Shown piece after piece: positions 24,728-32,621 of a DNA stretch of 64,000 nt (the first letter of the stretch is position 1; every line of letters begins with the position of its first letter). Under the pieces are notes generated by a model. The model was not told where the DNA came from, ran no database searches, and was given only the letters and a program-made list of their open reading frames with translations. Origin of the DNA: Gordonia sp049847105 (GTDB taxonomy: Bacteria > Actinomycetota > Actinomycetes > Mycobacteriales > Mycobacteriaceae); the NCBI RefSeq assembly GCF_049847105.1, contig NZ_JBNCNS010000005.1, forward strand, positions 372,001 through 436,000. The letters run 5' to 3'. The translations under genes and the position numbers were made by a program.

Positions 24728-25663
24728 TCAGGCGGCGGAGCCGCTGTCGACGGTGGCGGTGGTGATGTCCACCGGCTGCTTCGGCTTGCCGTCCTCTGCG
24801 CTGCCATTGGGGCCGGGGGTAAGGCCGTTCTTGGCGATCTTGTCCAGCACCGTCAGGCCGTCCGGGTCGACCTTGCCGACGACCGAGTAGTTCGCTGCCA
24901 GCTGGCTGTCCTGCATGACCAGGAAGAACTGACTGGAGCCGGTGTTCGACTGACCCGTCTGGGGATTGTTGCTGTTGGCGATGGCCACGGTCCCGCGCGG
25001 ATAGATCACGGGTGCCTCACCGGAACTCGGATCCGGCTGCCCGGCGGGCTTGAGGTCGGTGGGCAGTTCGTCGGGGCTCGACCACCCCGGGCCGCCGGCT
25101 CCGGTCCCGGTCGGGTCGCCGCATTGCAGAACCTTCAGGGTCTGGCTGTTGGTGAGTCGGTGGCACGGCGTGGCGTCGTAGAACTTCTTCTCGGCCAACG
25201 AGATCACTGCGCCGGCGTTGCATGGTGCCCCGGTGCGCTGCAACGTGATCGGGATGGCGCCCTGACTCGTGTCGAGCACCATGTCGGCGGTGCCCTCCTT
25301 CAGCTGCTTCGAGTCGGGTTTGGGGGAGGTCCGTTGTTTCGCCTCGCCCGCCTTCATCTCGTCGAGGTAGGCCTGCGCCTGTGCGCGCTGATTCGCCGGG
25401 ACCTCGGCCGGAACCTCCTTGGGGAGCTGCTCGAAACGACTCGGCTGGTCTTGGTACGAACATGCCGTCCAGCGAGCGGCCTCACGGTCGTCGAGGACCT
25501 TCTTCACGATGAGGGTCGTCGCGGTCGCCACGATGGCCACGACCACCACGGTCGAGACCGAGGCGATGATGATCTTGCGACGGCGTGTTTGCTGCCGTTC
25601 CCGTTCGAGGCGTTCTTCGAGCTTGCGCTTGGCGGCTTCGCGGCGTTCCTCGTTGGTGGACAC
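24728..25663 (-). CDS. ppiB: Membrane-anchored cyclophilin-type peptidyl-prolyl isomerase
   Basis: This 311-residue protein starts with a highly charged coiled-coil-like stretch (Glu/Arg/Lys-rich, residues 5-30), has one membrane segment (about 31-53) and places its cyclophilin domain (about 118-305) outside the cytoplasm. Cyclophilin landmarks are ATPCHRLTN (with the catalytic Arg), CGDPTGTGAGGPGW, SSQFFLVMQDSQLAANYSVVGKV and VLDKIAKNGL. The usual Phe-Met-Gln segment before GDPTGTG is altered to VLQC. It probably helps fold exported proteins. I chose GTG 25663, preceded by AGGAGGG. It converges on relA; mycobacteria have the same neighbour (Rv2582c, from memory). Confidence 0.92.
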   Translation of the reverse strand: MSTNEERREAAKRKLEERLERERQQTRRRKIIIASVSTVVVVAIVATATTLIVKKVLDDREAARWTACSYQDQPSRFEQLPKEVPAEVPANQRAQAQAYLDEMKAGEAKQRTSPKPDSKQLKEGTADMVLDTSQGAIPITLQRTGAPCNAGAVISLAEKKFYDATPCHRLTNSQTLKVLQCGDPTGTGAGGPGWSSPDELPTDLKPAGQPDPSSGEAPVIYPRGTVAIANSNNPQTGQSNTGSSQFFLVMQDSQLAANYSVVGKVDPDGLTVLDKIAKNGLTPGPNGSAEDGKPKQPVDITTATVDSGSAA

Positions 25664-25852
25664 GCGGTTAGACCCTCCTGAACTCGTGTGCCGTGACTCC
25701 CCCCGGGAGATGGCACGCCGGACGTGGTGTCGAGGCATGCGGTCGTCGCTGATGCTACGTCGACAGGCCAGTGTGCCAGCCGAACCTGAGAGATCCATGG
25801 CCGGGGCGCGCGACCGTACGGGCGGGCCGCACACCCTGGACGGGCCGTTTGT

Positions 25853-25858
25853 CACAAT
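25853..25858 (+). promoter_or_regulatory. Candidate -10 element, leaderless start of the MBL-fold gene
   Basis: CACAAT ends six bases before the ATG at 25865 and there is no Shine-Dalgarno. The first base departs from TANNNT, so this is a weaker candidate than the others of the same geometry in the window. Confidence 0.3.
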
Positions 25859-25864
25859 GGACGG

Positions 25865-26596
25865 ATGCTGATCACCGGATTCGCAGCGGGGATGTTCCAG
25901 ACCAACTGCTACCTGCTCGCCACCGAGGCGGGCTCGGAGGCAGTGATCGTCGACCCCGGGCAGGACGCCGCCGTGCGGGTACGTGAACTGCTGGCCGAAC
26001 ACGACCTGACGCCCGTTGCCGTGCTGCTCACCCACGGCCACCTCGACCACACCTGGAATGCGGCCGAGCTGTGCGACGAGTACTCCATCCCGGCCTACAT
26101 CCATCCGGCCGACCGCCCGATGCTGGCCGACCCGGGCCGCGGCCTGGGACGGGCCCTCGAATCGGTGATCGGCACCCTCGAATTCCGTGAACCGGAGAAG
26201 GTCGTCGATTTCGTCGATGGTGAGGATGTCGATCTGGCCGGAATCCGGATCTCGGTCGACCTCGCACCCGGACACACGCAGGGGTCGGTGCTGCTCGGCA
26301 TCGAGGTCCCCGTCGACGCGGAGCCCGACCATCAGGGCGAGGCGTTGCCGGAGGTGGTGCCGGTGTGCTTCTCGGGTGACGTACTGTTTGCCGGGTCCAT
26401 CGGGCGGACCGATCTGCCCGGTGGTGATCATCAGCAGTTGCTCGACTCGATTGCGGCCAGACTCCTCCCGTTGCCCGACCAGACCCAGGTGCTGCCGGGC
26501 CACGGACCGCAGACCTCGATCGGTGCGGAGCGGGCGGGCAATCCGTTCCTGGCCGACATCTCGGGCACAGTGAAGAAGGGACGATACGGACTGTGA
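25865..26596 (+). CDS. Metallo-beta-lactamase-fold hydrolase (glyoxalase II-like)
   Basis: This 243-residue cytosolic hydrolase has the dinuclear metal motif THGHLDH (H57, H59, D61, H62) and downstream ligands in LAPGHTQGSV, CFSGDVLFAGSIGRTDL and LPGHGPQT. The fold covers glyoxalase II, persulfide dioxygenases and other thioester hydrolases; adjacency to hisS and relA is conserved in actinobacteria (Rv2581c, from memory) but does not fix the substrate. Its stop overlaps the hisS GTG by four bases, so the pair is coupled. The ATG at 25865 is probably leaderless. Confidence 0.9.
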   Translation: MLITGFAAGMFQTNCYLLATEAGSEAVIVDPGQDAAVRVRELLAEHDLTPVAVLLTHGHLDHTWNAAELCDEYSIPAYIHPADRPMLADPGRGLGRALESVIGTLEFREPEKVVDFVDGEDVDLAGIRISVDLAPGHTQGSVLLGIEVPVDAEPDHQGEALPEVVPVCFSGDVLFAGSIGRTDLPGGDHQQLLDSIAARLLPLPDQTQVLPGHGPQTSIGAERAGNPFLADISGTVKKGRYGL

Positions 26597-27858
26597 GCGC
26601 CGACTTCGCCGCGCCGCGGGGCATCCCCGACTATTTCCCGCCGAACTCGGCGGATTTCCGGCTGGTCCGGGACACCCTGACCGATGCGGCGCGCCGCGCG
26701 GGTTACGGCCACATCGAGCTGCCCGTCTTCGAGGACACCGCGCTCTTCGCCCGCGGCGTCGGTGAATCCACCGACGTCGTCAGCAAGGAGATGTACACCT
26801 TCGCCGATCGTGGCGACCGTTCGGTGACCCTGCGACCCGAGGGGACCGCGGGGGTGGTCCGGGCGGTCATCCAGCACGGACTGGACCGGGGTCAGCTGCC
26901 GGTCAAGCTCTGCTATGCCGGTCCGTTCTTCCGGTACGAGAAGCCGCAGGCCGGCCGCTACCGGCAGTTGCAACAGGTGGGCATCGAGGCCATCGGCGTC
27001 GACGACCCGGCTCTCGACGCCGAGGTCATCGCCGTCGCCGACGAGGGGTACCGGCGTCTCGGTCTCTCCGGCTTCCGCCTCGAGGTCACCTCACTCGGCG
27101 ACGACGCGAGCCGAGGGCCGTATCGGGAAGCCTTGCAGCAGTTCCTGTTCGGGCTCGATCTCGACGAGGCGACGCGCAAACGCGCCGAACTCAACCCACT
27201 GCGGGTGCTCGACGACAAGCGCCCCGAGATCAAGGCGGCCACCGCGGACGCACCGCTGCTCATCGACCATCTCTCCGATGATGCGCGCGCACATTTCGAT
27301 GCCGTGCTGACACACCTCAAACGGCTCGGCGTCCACTACGAACCGAATCCGCGGCTGGTTCGTGGGCTCGACTACTACACCAAGACCACCTTCGAGTTCG
27401 TCCACGACGGGCTCGGCGCGCAGTCGGGGATCGGCGGCGGTGGTCGGTACGACGGGCTGATGTCACTGCTCGGCGCCAAGCAGGACCTGTCCGGTATCGG
27501 ATTCGGTCTCGGCGTCGACCGCACCATGCTGGCGATGGAAGCGGAGGGTGTCGCCCATGCCGACACCGCCCGCTGTCAGGTGTACGGAGTACCGCTCGGT
27601 GGTGACGCCAAAGCCGAACTGGTCGGTGTCGCCGGGCAACTGCGCGCCGCCGGGATCAGTGTCGACCTGGCCTATGGCGATCGCGGTCTGAAGGGCGCGA
27701 TGAAGGCCGCGGACCGTTCCGGCGCCCGTCTCGCGCTCGTGCTGGGCGACCGTGAGCTCGCCGAACGCCGGATCGAGGTCAAGGATCTGAGCAATGGCGA
27801 GCAGCACCAGGTCTCACTCGACGACATCACCGGCGAGGTGCTGCGCCTCCTGCGCTGA
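26593..27858 (+). CDS. hisS: Histidyl-tRNA synthetase
   Basis: This class II synthetase charges tRNA-His in the cytosol. The 421-residue protein has motif 1 with EDTALFARGVGESTDVV, motif 2 with RPEGTAGVVRAVIQHG and FFRYEKPQAGRYRQLQQ, the histidine-specific LVRGLDYYTKTTFEFV, motif 3 with GIGFGLGVDRTMLAM, and a C-terminal anticodon-binding domain. The start is GTG 26593 overlapping the MBL gene. It ends 41 bases from the convergent DUF885 gene with no clear terminator. Confidence 0.97.
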   Translation: MSADFAAPRGIPDYFPPNSADFRLVRDTLTDAARRAGYGHIELPVFEDTALFARGVGESTDVVSKEMYTFADRGDRSVTLRPEGTAGVVRAVIQHGLDRGQLPVKLCYAGPFFRYEKPQAGRYRQLQQVGIEAIGVDDPALDAEVIAVADEGYRRLGLSGFRLEVTSLGDDASRGPYREALQQFLFGLDLDEATRKRAELNPLRVLDDKRPEIKAATADAPLLIDHLSDDARAHFDAVLTHLKRLGVHYEPNPRLVRGLDYYTKTTFEFVHDGLGAQSGIGGGGRYDGLMSLLGAKQDLSGIGFGLGVDRTMLAMEAEGVAHADTARCQVYGVPLGGDAKAELVGVAGQLRAAGISVDLAYGDRGLKGAMKAADRSGARLALVLGDRELAERRIEVKDLSNGEQHQVSLDDITGEVLRLLR

Positions 27859-27899
27859 TCGCATCCGGCGAGCGAACCGGCGGCGCGGCAGAGGGCGGG

Positions 27900-29561
27900 T
27901 CAGATGCGGGTGAGTTCGTCGGCCAGCACATCGAGCGACACACCGCCCAGCGCGAGGGCAGCCCCGTGGAAGTCTCTCAGGGTCCAGTCCGGGTGGGCGG
28001 ATCGCGCCGCGGCGCGGGTCTGCTCCCACACCCGTTGTCCGAGTGCGTACGACGGCGCCTGACCGGGCCAGCCGAGGTAGCGGTTGAGTTCGAACCGCAA
28101 CACCGCACGGTCCATCGCGACCGAGTCGGTGAGGAACCGCCACGCCTTGTCGGCGTCCCAGGTGCCGCCGCCGAGGCCGGCGGGCGCGGGTAGCCCGCAG
28201 TGCACACCGATGTCGACGATGACGCGGGCGGCCCGCAGTCGTTGCGAGTCGAGCATGCCCATCCGATCGCCGGGGTCGTCGAGCCAGCCGAGTTCGCCCA
28301 TCAGGCGCTCGGCGTAGAGCGCCCACCCCTCACCGTGACCCGACGTGAATGAGGCCAGTTTGCGCCACGTATTGAGATCGCCGACGACGGCCGAACCGAG
28401 CTGCAGGTGATGGCCGGGCACGCCCTCGTGGAAGACCGTCGTCGTCTCCTGCCAGGTGTGAAAGACGGTCTGCTCCGGCGGTACCGACCACCACATCCGG
28501 CCCGGGCGTGACAGATCCGCGCTCGGCTGGGTGTAGTAGATGATCCCCGTCGACGACGGGGCGAGACGGCACTCGAGGCGGGTGAGCCGGGCGGGGATGT
28601 CGAAATGCGAGCCGGCCAGCCCCTCGACGGCCCGGTCCGAGAGGTCCTGCATCCACCGGACGAACGCGTGACGGTCGTGGATGGCGTACTGCGGCAAGGT
28701 GTCCAGATGTGCCAGCGCCTCGCGTACGTCACCACTCGGAACGAGACCGCGGGCGATGGTGGATTGCTCGTCGACGATGGCGGCGAGATGGTCCAGTCCC
28801 CACGCGTAGGCCTCGTCGGGGTCGACGTCGGCACCGAGATGGGCGGGCAGGAACCGCAGATACCGTTCGCGCCCGACGGCATCGGCGGATGTCGCGGCGG
28901 CCATCACCTCGCTGCGGAGAACCGCTGCCAGGGTCGCAAACGCCGCGGCGGCGTCGTCGAGAGCCGTTCGGAGCGGACCGGCGAGAGCCGGGTCGTCGGC
29001 GAGGGCCGTGGTGTCGGCTCCGATGGCGGCGGCCGCGCCCTGGGCCTGGTCGGCGACGAGTCCCACCTGTCGTCGTGTCGCAGGCGGGCCGTGTTCGATG
29101 CGGTGGCGCATACCGTCGATCACGGTGTCGACGCATCCGGGGACCGCCTGCAGTCGTGCGACGAAGATCTCCCGTGATTCCGGCGACTCCGTCGGCATCA
29201 GGTCGAAGACGTCGCGGATCGCCTGCAGTGGCGACGCGATCACGTTGCACTCGCCGACACGTTCACCGGCGTCCGCCAGGGTGATCTCCCGGCGCAACGA
29301 TGCCGTCATGGTCGCCACGGTGACCCGGTCGACGTCGTCGGTCACGGGTGCATCGGCCAACGCGTGCATCGTGCTGCGTGCCTGGGCGGCGCGGGCCGCA
29401 CAGGCGTCGGGGGAGAAGTCGGTCAGGAGGTGATCGTGTCCGTCGATACCGATCTCGGTCGCGAAGAGCGGGTCGAGCCGGGCCTGGTCGGCGAGGTGGG
29501 CCTCGGCCAGACGGTCGACAGGGGTCGGGAGGCGCTCGGCGCCGGATGCCTGGGCGCTCAC
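27900..29561 (-). CDS. DUF885 family protein, putative metallopeptidase
   Basis: This 553-residue protein carries the DUF885 hallmark HEGVPGHHLQ, with H378, E379, H384 and H385 as likely metal ligands, and a downstream GEGWALYAERLMGELG block that would supply a further acidic ligand. The motif makes it a gluzincin-like peptidase candidate; a cleavage substrate is not known. No signal peptide is seen, so it is probably cytosolic. The start is GTG 29561, which overlaps the stop of the upstream zinc metallopeptidase by four bases; longer frames extend antisense into that gene. The family and motif are observed, the peptidase activity is inferred. Confidence 0.88.
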   Translation of the reverse strand: MSAQASGAERLPTPVDRLAEAHLADQARLDPLFATEIGIDGHDHLLTDFSPDACAARAAQARSTMHALADAPVTDDVDRVTVATMTASLRREITLADAGERVGECNVIASPLQAIRDVFDLMPTESPESREIFVARLQAVPGCVDTVIDGMRHRIEHGPPATRRQVGLVADQAQGAAAAIGADTTALADDPALAGPLRTALDDAAAAFATLAAVLRSEVMAAATSADAVGRERYLRFLPAHLGADVDPDEAYAWGLDHLAAIVDEQSTIARGLVPSGDVREALAHLDTLPQYAIHDRHAFVRWMQDLSDRAVEGLAGSHFDIPARLTRLECRLAPSSTGIIYYTQPSADLSRPGRMWWSVPPEQTVFHTWQETTTVFHEGVPGHHLQLGSAVVGDLNTWRKLASFTSGHGEGWALYAERLMGELGWLDDPGDRMGMLDSQRLRAARVIVDIGVHCGLPAPAGLGGGTWDADKAWRFLTDSVAMDRAVLRFELNRYLGWPGQAPSYALGQRVWEQTRAAARSAHPDWTLRDFHGAALALGGVSLDVLADELTRI

Positions 29562-30421
29562 AGATCGTTGGTCGCGAACGTGTCGCAGTGACGGGGGTCG
29601 CCGGACCGGTAACCGATCGTGAACCAGCGCGAGCGCTGCTGGGCCGAGCCGTGGGTCCAGCCCTCGGGGTTCGAGTTCGCGCCCTGGATGGTGTCGTCGC
29701 CGATCGCCTTCGCGGTCTGGATGACGCCGGCGATCTGTTGCTGGGTGAGCGGTTCGAGCATCGCGTCCGGTCCCTTGTCGGCGTGATAGGCCCACACGCC
29801 GGCGAGGCAGTCGGCCTGCAGTTCGACGCGCACGGAACCCGACAACGGGCCCTGCGAGCCCATCCGATTGCCCTTCTGCAGCGCGCCGGTCAGGTTCTGG
29901 ACGTGATGGCCGTACTCGTGGGCGACCACGTACTCCTGTGCGAGAGGTCCGTCGCTGCCGCCCATCTGCTCGAGCTGGGCGAAGAACGACGGGTCGATGT
30001 ACACCGTCTGGTCGGCGGGGCAGTAGAACGGGCCGGTTGCCGACGTGGCCGCGCCGCACCCGGTGCTCGTCGAACCGGTGAAGATCCTGGTCTTGGGTGG
30101 GGTATAGCCGCGCATTTCTGCCGACCACACCGTGTTGAGGCTGTTGGTGGTCGCCACGATGCGGCAGATGGCGTCGGTGTTGGCCTTCTCGATGGTGCAG
30201 GACTGGATGTGGTCGTCGAGCTCGGAGGCGTTCTGGCTGCTGACGGTGTCATTGCCGAGGCCGGAGCCCCCGGTGATCGAGCCGGGGTCGATGCCGAAGA
30301 ACAACGCGACCAGCGTGATGATCAGCCCGGCGCCTCCGCCGAGAGCGATACGACCGACCCCGCCACCTCCGCCGCCGGAGACGCCGCTCGTGTCGAGTGG
30401 ACCGTCGCCCTGAAAAACCAT
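29558..30421 (-). CDS. Neutral zinc metallopeptidase (YpfJ family), membrane-anchored
   Basis: This 287-residue protein has a Gly-rich cytosolic N-terminus, one membrane segment (about 24-45) and an extracytoplasmic domain with the zincin motif HEYGH (H168, E169, H172) followed by HVQNLTG. A further conserved block ELQADCLAGVWAYHAD provides the third ligand. Family members are called neutral zinc metallopeptidases, but their substrates are mostly unknown. ATG 30421 is preceded by AAGGAG. It is the first gene of a two-gene unit with the DUF885 peptidase and diverges from aspS across 238 bases. Confidence 0.93.
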   Translation of the reverse strand: MVFQGDGPLDTSGVSGGGGGGVGRIALGGGAGLIITLVALFFGIDPGSITGGSGLGNDTVSSQNASELDDHIQSCTIEKANTDAICRIVATTNSLNTVWSAEMRGYTPPKTRIFTGSTSTGCGAATSATGPFYCPADQTVYIDPSFFAQLEQMGGSDGPLAQEYVVAHEYGHHVQNLTGALQKGNRMGSQGPLSGSVRVELQADCLAGVWAYHADKGPDAMLEPLTQQQIAGVIQTAKAIGDDTIQGANSNPEGWTHGSAQQRSRWFTIGYRSGDPRHCDTFATNDL

Positions 30422-30612
30422 GTCGCTCCTTGTCCGCCTCCGCACCGTCCCACGCCCACAGCCGGTGTGAGTCGGAGATCGGCACGGTCGAGCTTATTCG
30501 CCGACGCGCCGGTGGTGACCTGATCGGACCCGATGCCGGGTTCGTGTCGACGGTGCCGATCCCCCGTGGGAGGCCGGGATGGCCGGGTGCAGGTCGGCCG
30601 AGGTCACGAAAG

Positions 30613-30618
30613 TAGGAT
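30613..30618 (+). promoter_or_regulatory. Candidate -10 element for aspS
   Basis: TAGGAT lies 42 bases before the aspS GTG in the 238-base divergent region; the ribosome site GGGAAGGA lies between. The matching promoter for the minus-strand peptidase pair was not identified with confidence. Confidence 0.4.
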
Positions 30619-30659
30619 TGGCGCAGATTCACCACGTATCCGCTTGGGAAGGACACTGA

Positions 30660-32483
30660 GTGCTCCGCACGCATCTCGCCGGTTCGCTTCGCCGCGCCGA
30701 CGCCTCGCAGACCGTCACCGTCGCCGGTTGGGTCGCCCGTCGTCGCGATCACGGAGGCGTGGTCTTCATCGATCTGCGCGACAGCTCCGGACTGGTCCAG
30801 GTCGTCTTCCGTGACGAGGCCGTCGCCGAGGCGGCCCACCGACTCCGCGCCGAGTTCTGCGTGGCCGTCACCGGCGTCGTCGAGGAACGGCCCGCCGGTA
30901 GCGAGAACCCGAACCTGTCGTCGGGCGAGATCGAGATCAACGCGGTGGGCCTCGAGGTGCTGAACGCGTCGGCACCGCTGCCATTCCAGCTCGACGAGGC
31001 CCCCGGCGAAGAGGCCCGTCTGCACTACCGGTACCTCGACCTGCGTCGCGAGGGGCCTGCCCGCGCGCTGCGATTGCGTTCGCAGGTGAACGCGGCGGCC
31101 CGCGGCGTGCTCGCCGACCATGACTTCGTCGAGATCGAGACGCCGACGCTGACGCGCTCGACCCCGGAGGGCGCCCGCGACTTCCTGGTCCCGGCGCGCC
31201 TGCAGCCGGGCACCTTCTATGCCCTGCCGCAGAGCCCTCAGCTGTTCAAACAGCTGCTGATGGTCGCCGGGATGGAGCGCTACTACCAGATCGCGCGCTG
31301 TTACCGCGACGAGGATTTCCGTGCCGACCGGCAGCCGGAGTTCACTCAGCTCGACCTCGAGATGAGCTTTGTCGATCAGGACGACGTGATCGCGCTCGCC
31401 GAGGAGGTGCTGACGGCTCTGTGGAAATTGATCGGTGTGGAGATCACCACCCCGATCCCGCGAATCACCTACGCCGACTCGATGCGGCGGTACGGGACCG
31501 ACAAGCCGGATCTCCGGTTCGGGCTCGAACTGGTCGAATGCACCGACTATTTCGCCGACACCCCGTTCCGGGTGTTCCAGGCGCCCTATGTGGGTGCGGT
31601 CGTGATGCCGGGTGGGGCGTCGCAGCCCCGACGCCAGCTCGACGCGTGGCAGGAGTGGGCCAAGCAGCGTGGGGCGAAGGGGCTGGCCTACGTGCTCGTG
31701 GGCGAGGACGGGGAACTCGGCGGACCGGTCGCCAAGAATCTCTCCGATGCCGAGCGCGCCGGACTCGTCGCCCACGTCGGTGCGAATCCGGGTGACTGTG
31801 TCTTCTTCGCCGCCGGTCCGGCCAAGGCGCAGCGCGCGCTGCTGGGTGCCGCCCGCGGTGAGATCGCCGATCGTCTGGGCTTGATCAAGCAGGGGGACTG
31901 GGCGTTCACCTGGGTCGTCGACGCGCCGCTGTTCGAGCCGGCCGACGACGCGACCGCGAGTGGTGACGTCGCCGTCGGTTCGGGCGCCTGGACGGCGGTG
32001 CACCACGCGTTCACCGCGCCCAAGCCGGAGTCGCTGGACGTGCTGGAGACCGATCCGGGGTCGGCGCTGGCCTACGCATACGACATCGTCTGCAACGGCA
32101 ACGAGATCGGCGGCGGGTCGATCCGTATCCACCGGCGCGACGTGCAGGAGCGCGTCTTCGAGATCATGGGCATCGGCCACGACGAGGCTCAGGAGAAGTT
32201 CGGCTTCCTGCTCGACGCCTTCGCCTACGGTGCGCCACCGCACGGCGGGATCGCCTTCGGCTGGGATCGGATCACCGCGCTGCTGGCGGGGGAGAACTCG
32301 ATCCGAGAGGTGATCGCGTTCCCGAAGTCGGGTGGCGGAGTCGATCCGCTCACCGACGCACCGGCTGCGATCACACCTCAGCAGCGCAAGGAATCGGGGA
32401 TCGACGCCAAGCCGGTGATCCGGAAGCAGGCGGAGGCCGACGGAGACGGTGCGGCGGCGGAAGCAGGCGTCGGCGGCGCCTGA
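30660..32483 (+). CDS. aspS: Aspartyl-tRNA synthetase (bacterial type, GAD-containing)
   Basis: This class IIb synthetase is 607 residues long. It has an N-terminal OB-fold anticodon domain (VTVAGWVARRRDHGGVVFIDLRD), the catalytic core with QSPQLFKQLLMVAGMERYYQIARCYRDEDFRADRQPEFTQLD, a GAD insertion and motif 3 with HGGIAFGWDRI. Actinobacteria commonly lack AsnRS and use a non-discriminating AspRS with GatCAB; whether this one also charges tRNA-Asn cannot be seen here. The start is GTG 30660 after GGGAAGGA. The C-terminal 30 residues are Ala/Gly-rich and the stop codon lies within a 16-base tandem repeat. Confidence 0.97.
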   Translation: MLRTHLAGSLRRADASQTVTVAGWVARRRDHGGVVFIDLRDSSGLVQVVFRDEAVAEAAHRLRAEFCVAVTGVVEERPAGSENPNLSSGEIEINAVGLEVLNASAPLPFQLDEAPGEEARLHYRYLDLRREGPARALRLRSQVNAAARGVLADHDFVEIETPTLTRSTPEGARDFLVPARLQPGTFYALPQSPQLFKQLLMVAGMERYYQIARCYRDEDFRADRQPEFTQLDLEMSFVDQDDVIALAEEVLTALWKLIGVEITTPIPRITYADSMRRYGTDKPDLRFGLELVECTDYFADTPFRVFQAPYVGAVVMPGGASQPRRQLDAWQEWAKQRGAKGLAYVLVGEDGELGGPVAKNLSDAERAGLVAHVGANPGDCVFFAAGPAKAQRALLGAARGEIADRLGLIKQGDWAFTWVVDAPLFEPADDATASGDVAVGSGAWTAVHHAFTAPKPESLDVLETDPGSALAYAYDIVCNGNEIGGGSIRIHRRDVQERVFEIMGIGHDEAQEKFGFLLDAFAYGAPPHGGIAFGWDRITALLAGENSIREVIAFPKSGGGVDPLTDAPAAITPQQRKESGIDAKPVIRKQAEADGDGAAAEAGVGGA

Positions 32484-32522
32484 TCCCAGCGGCGCCTGAT
32501 CCCAGCGGCGCCTGAACCCGGG
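32475..32522 (+). repeat. 16-base tandem repeat spanning the aspS stop codon
   Basis: The unit GGCGCCTGATCCCAGC occurs perfectly at 32475-32490 and 32491-32506, with a third diverged copy at 32507-32522. The first copy contains the aspS TGA. As each unit repeats the TGA, changes in copy number would leave the protein end unaltered. Confidence 0.85.
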
Positions 32523-32569
32523 CGGCGGCTCGCCCGGAATCCATGGGCGGCATGGCCGTCCGGGCGTGA

Positions 32570-32592
32570 CGCTGCCCGCATATCCGGCAGCG
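32570..32592 (+). promoter_or_regulatory. Inverted repeat between aspS and the transglutaminase operon
   Basis: CGCTGCC (32570-32576) and GGCAGCG (32586-32592) form a seven-base stem with a nine-base loop. No T-tract follows. It could help end aspS transcription or lie in the promoter region of the next operon. Confidence 0.35.
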
Positions 32593-32601
32593 GGTCGGCA
32601 T

Positions 32602-32620
32602 GTGTGATGTGATTTCACAC
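32602..32620 (+). promoter_or_regulatory. Nested inverted repeat, candidate operator
   Basis: GTGTGA and TCACAC are separated by seven bases, and inside lies a second pair TGTGA/TCACA with a two-base centre (32608-32619). The element ends one base before the ATG of the transglutaminase/DUF2126 gene, where a ribosome binding site would be expected but is absent. It therefore probably overlaps a leaderless promoter. The outer spacing is one base longer than a canonical Crp site. Confidence 0.45.
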
Positions 32621-32621
32621 C

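Noticed and set aside
32602..32620. Canonical Crp (cAMP receptor protein) site before the transglutaminase operon
   Set aside because: Arms match but the spacer is seven rather than six bases, so I list it only as a generic operator candidate.
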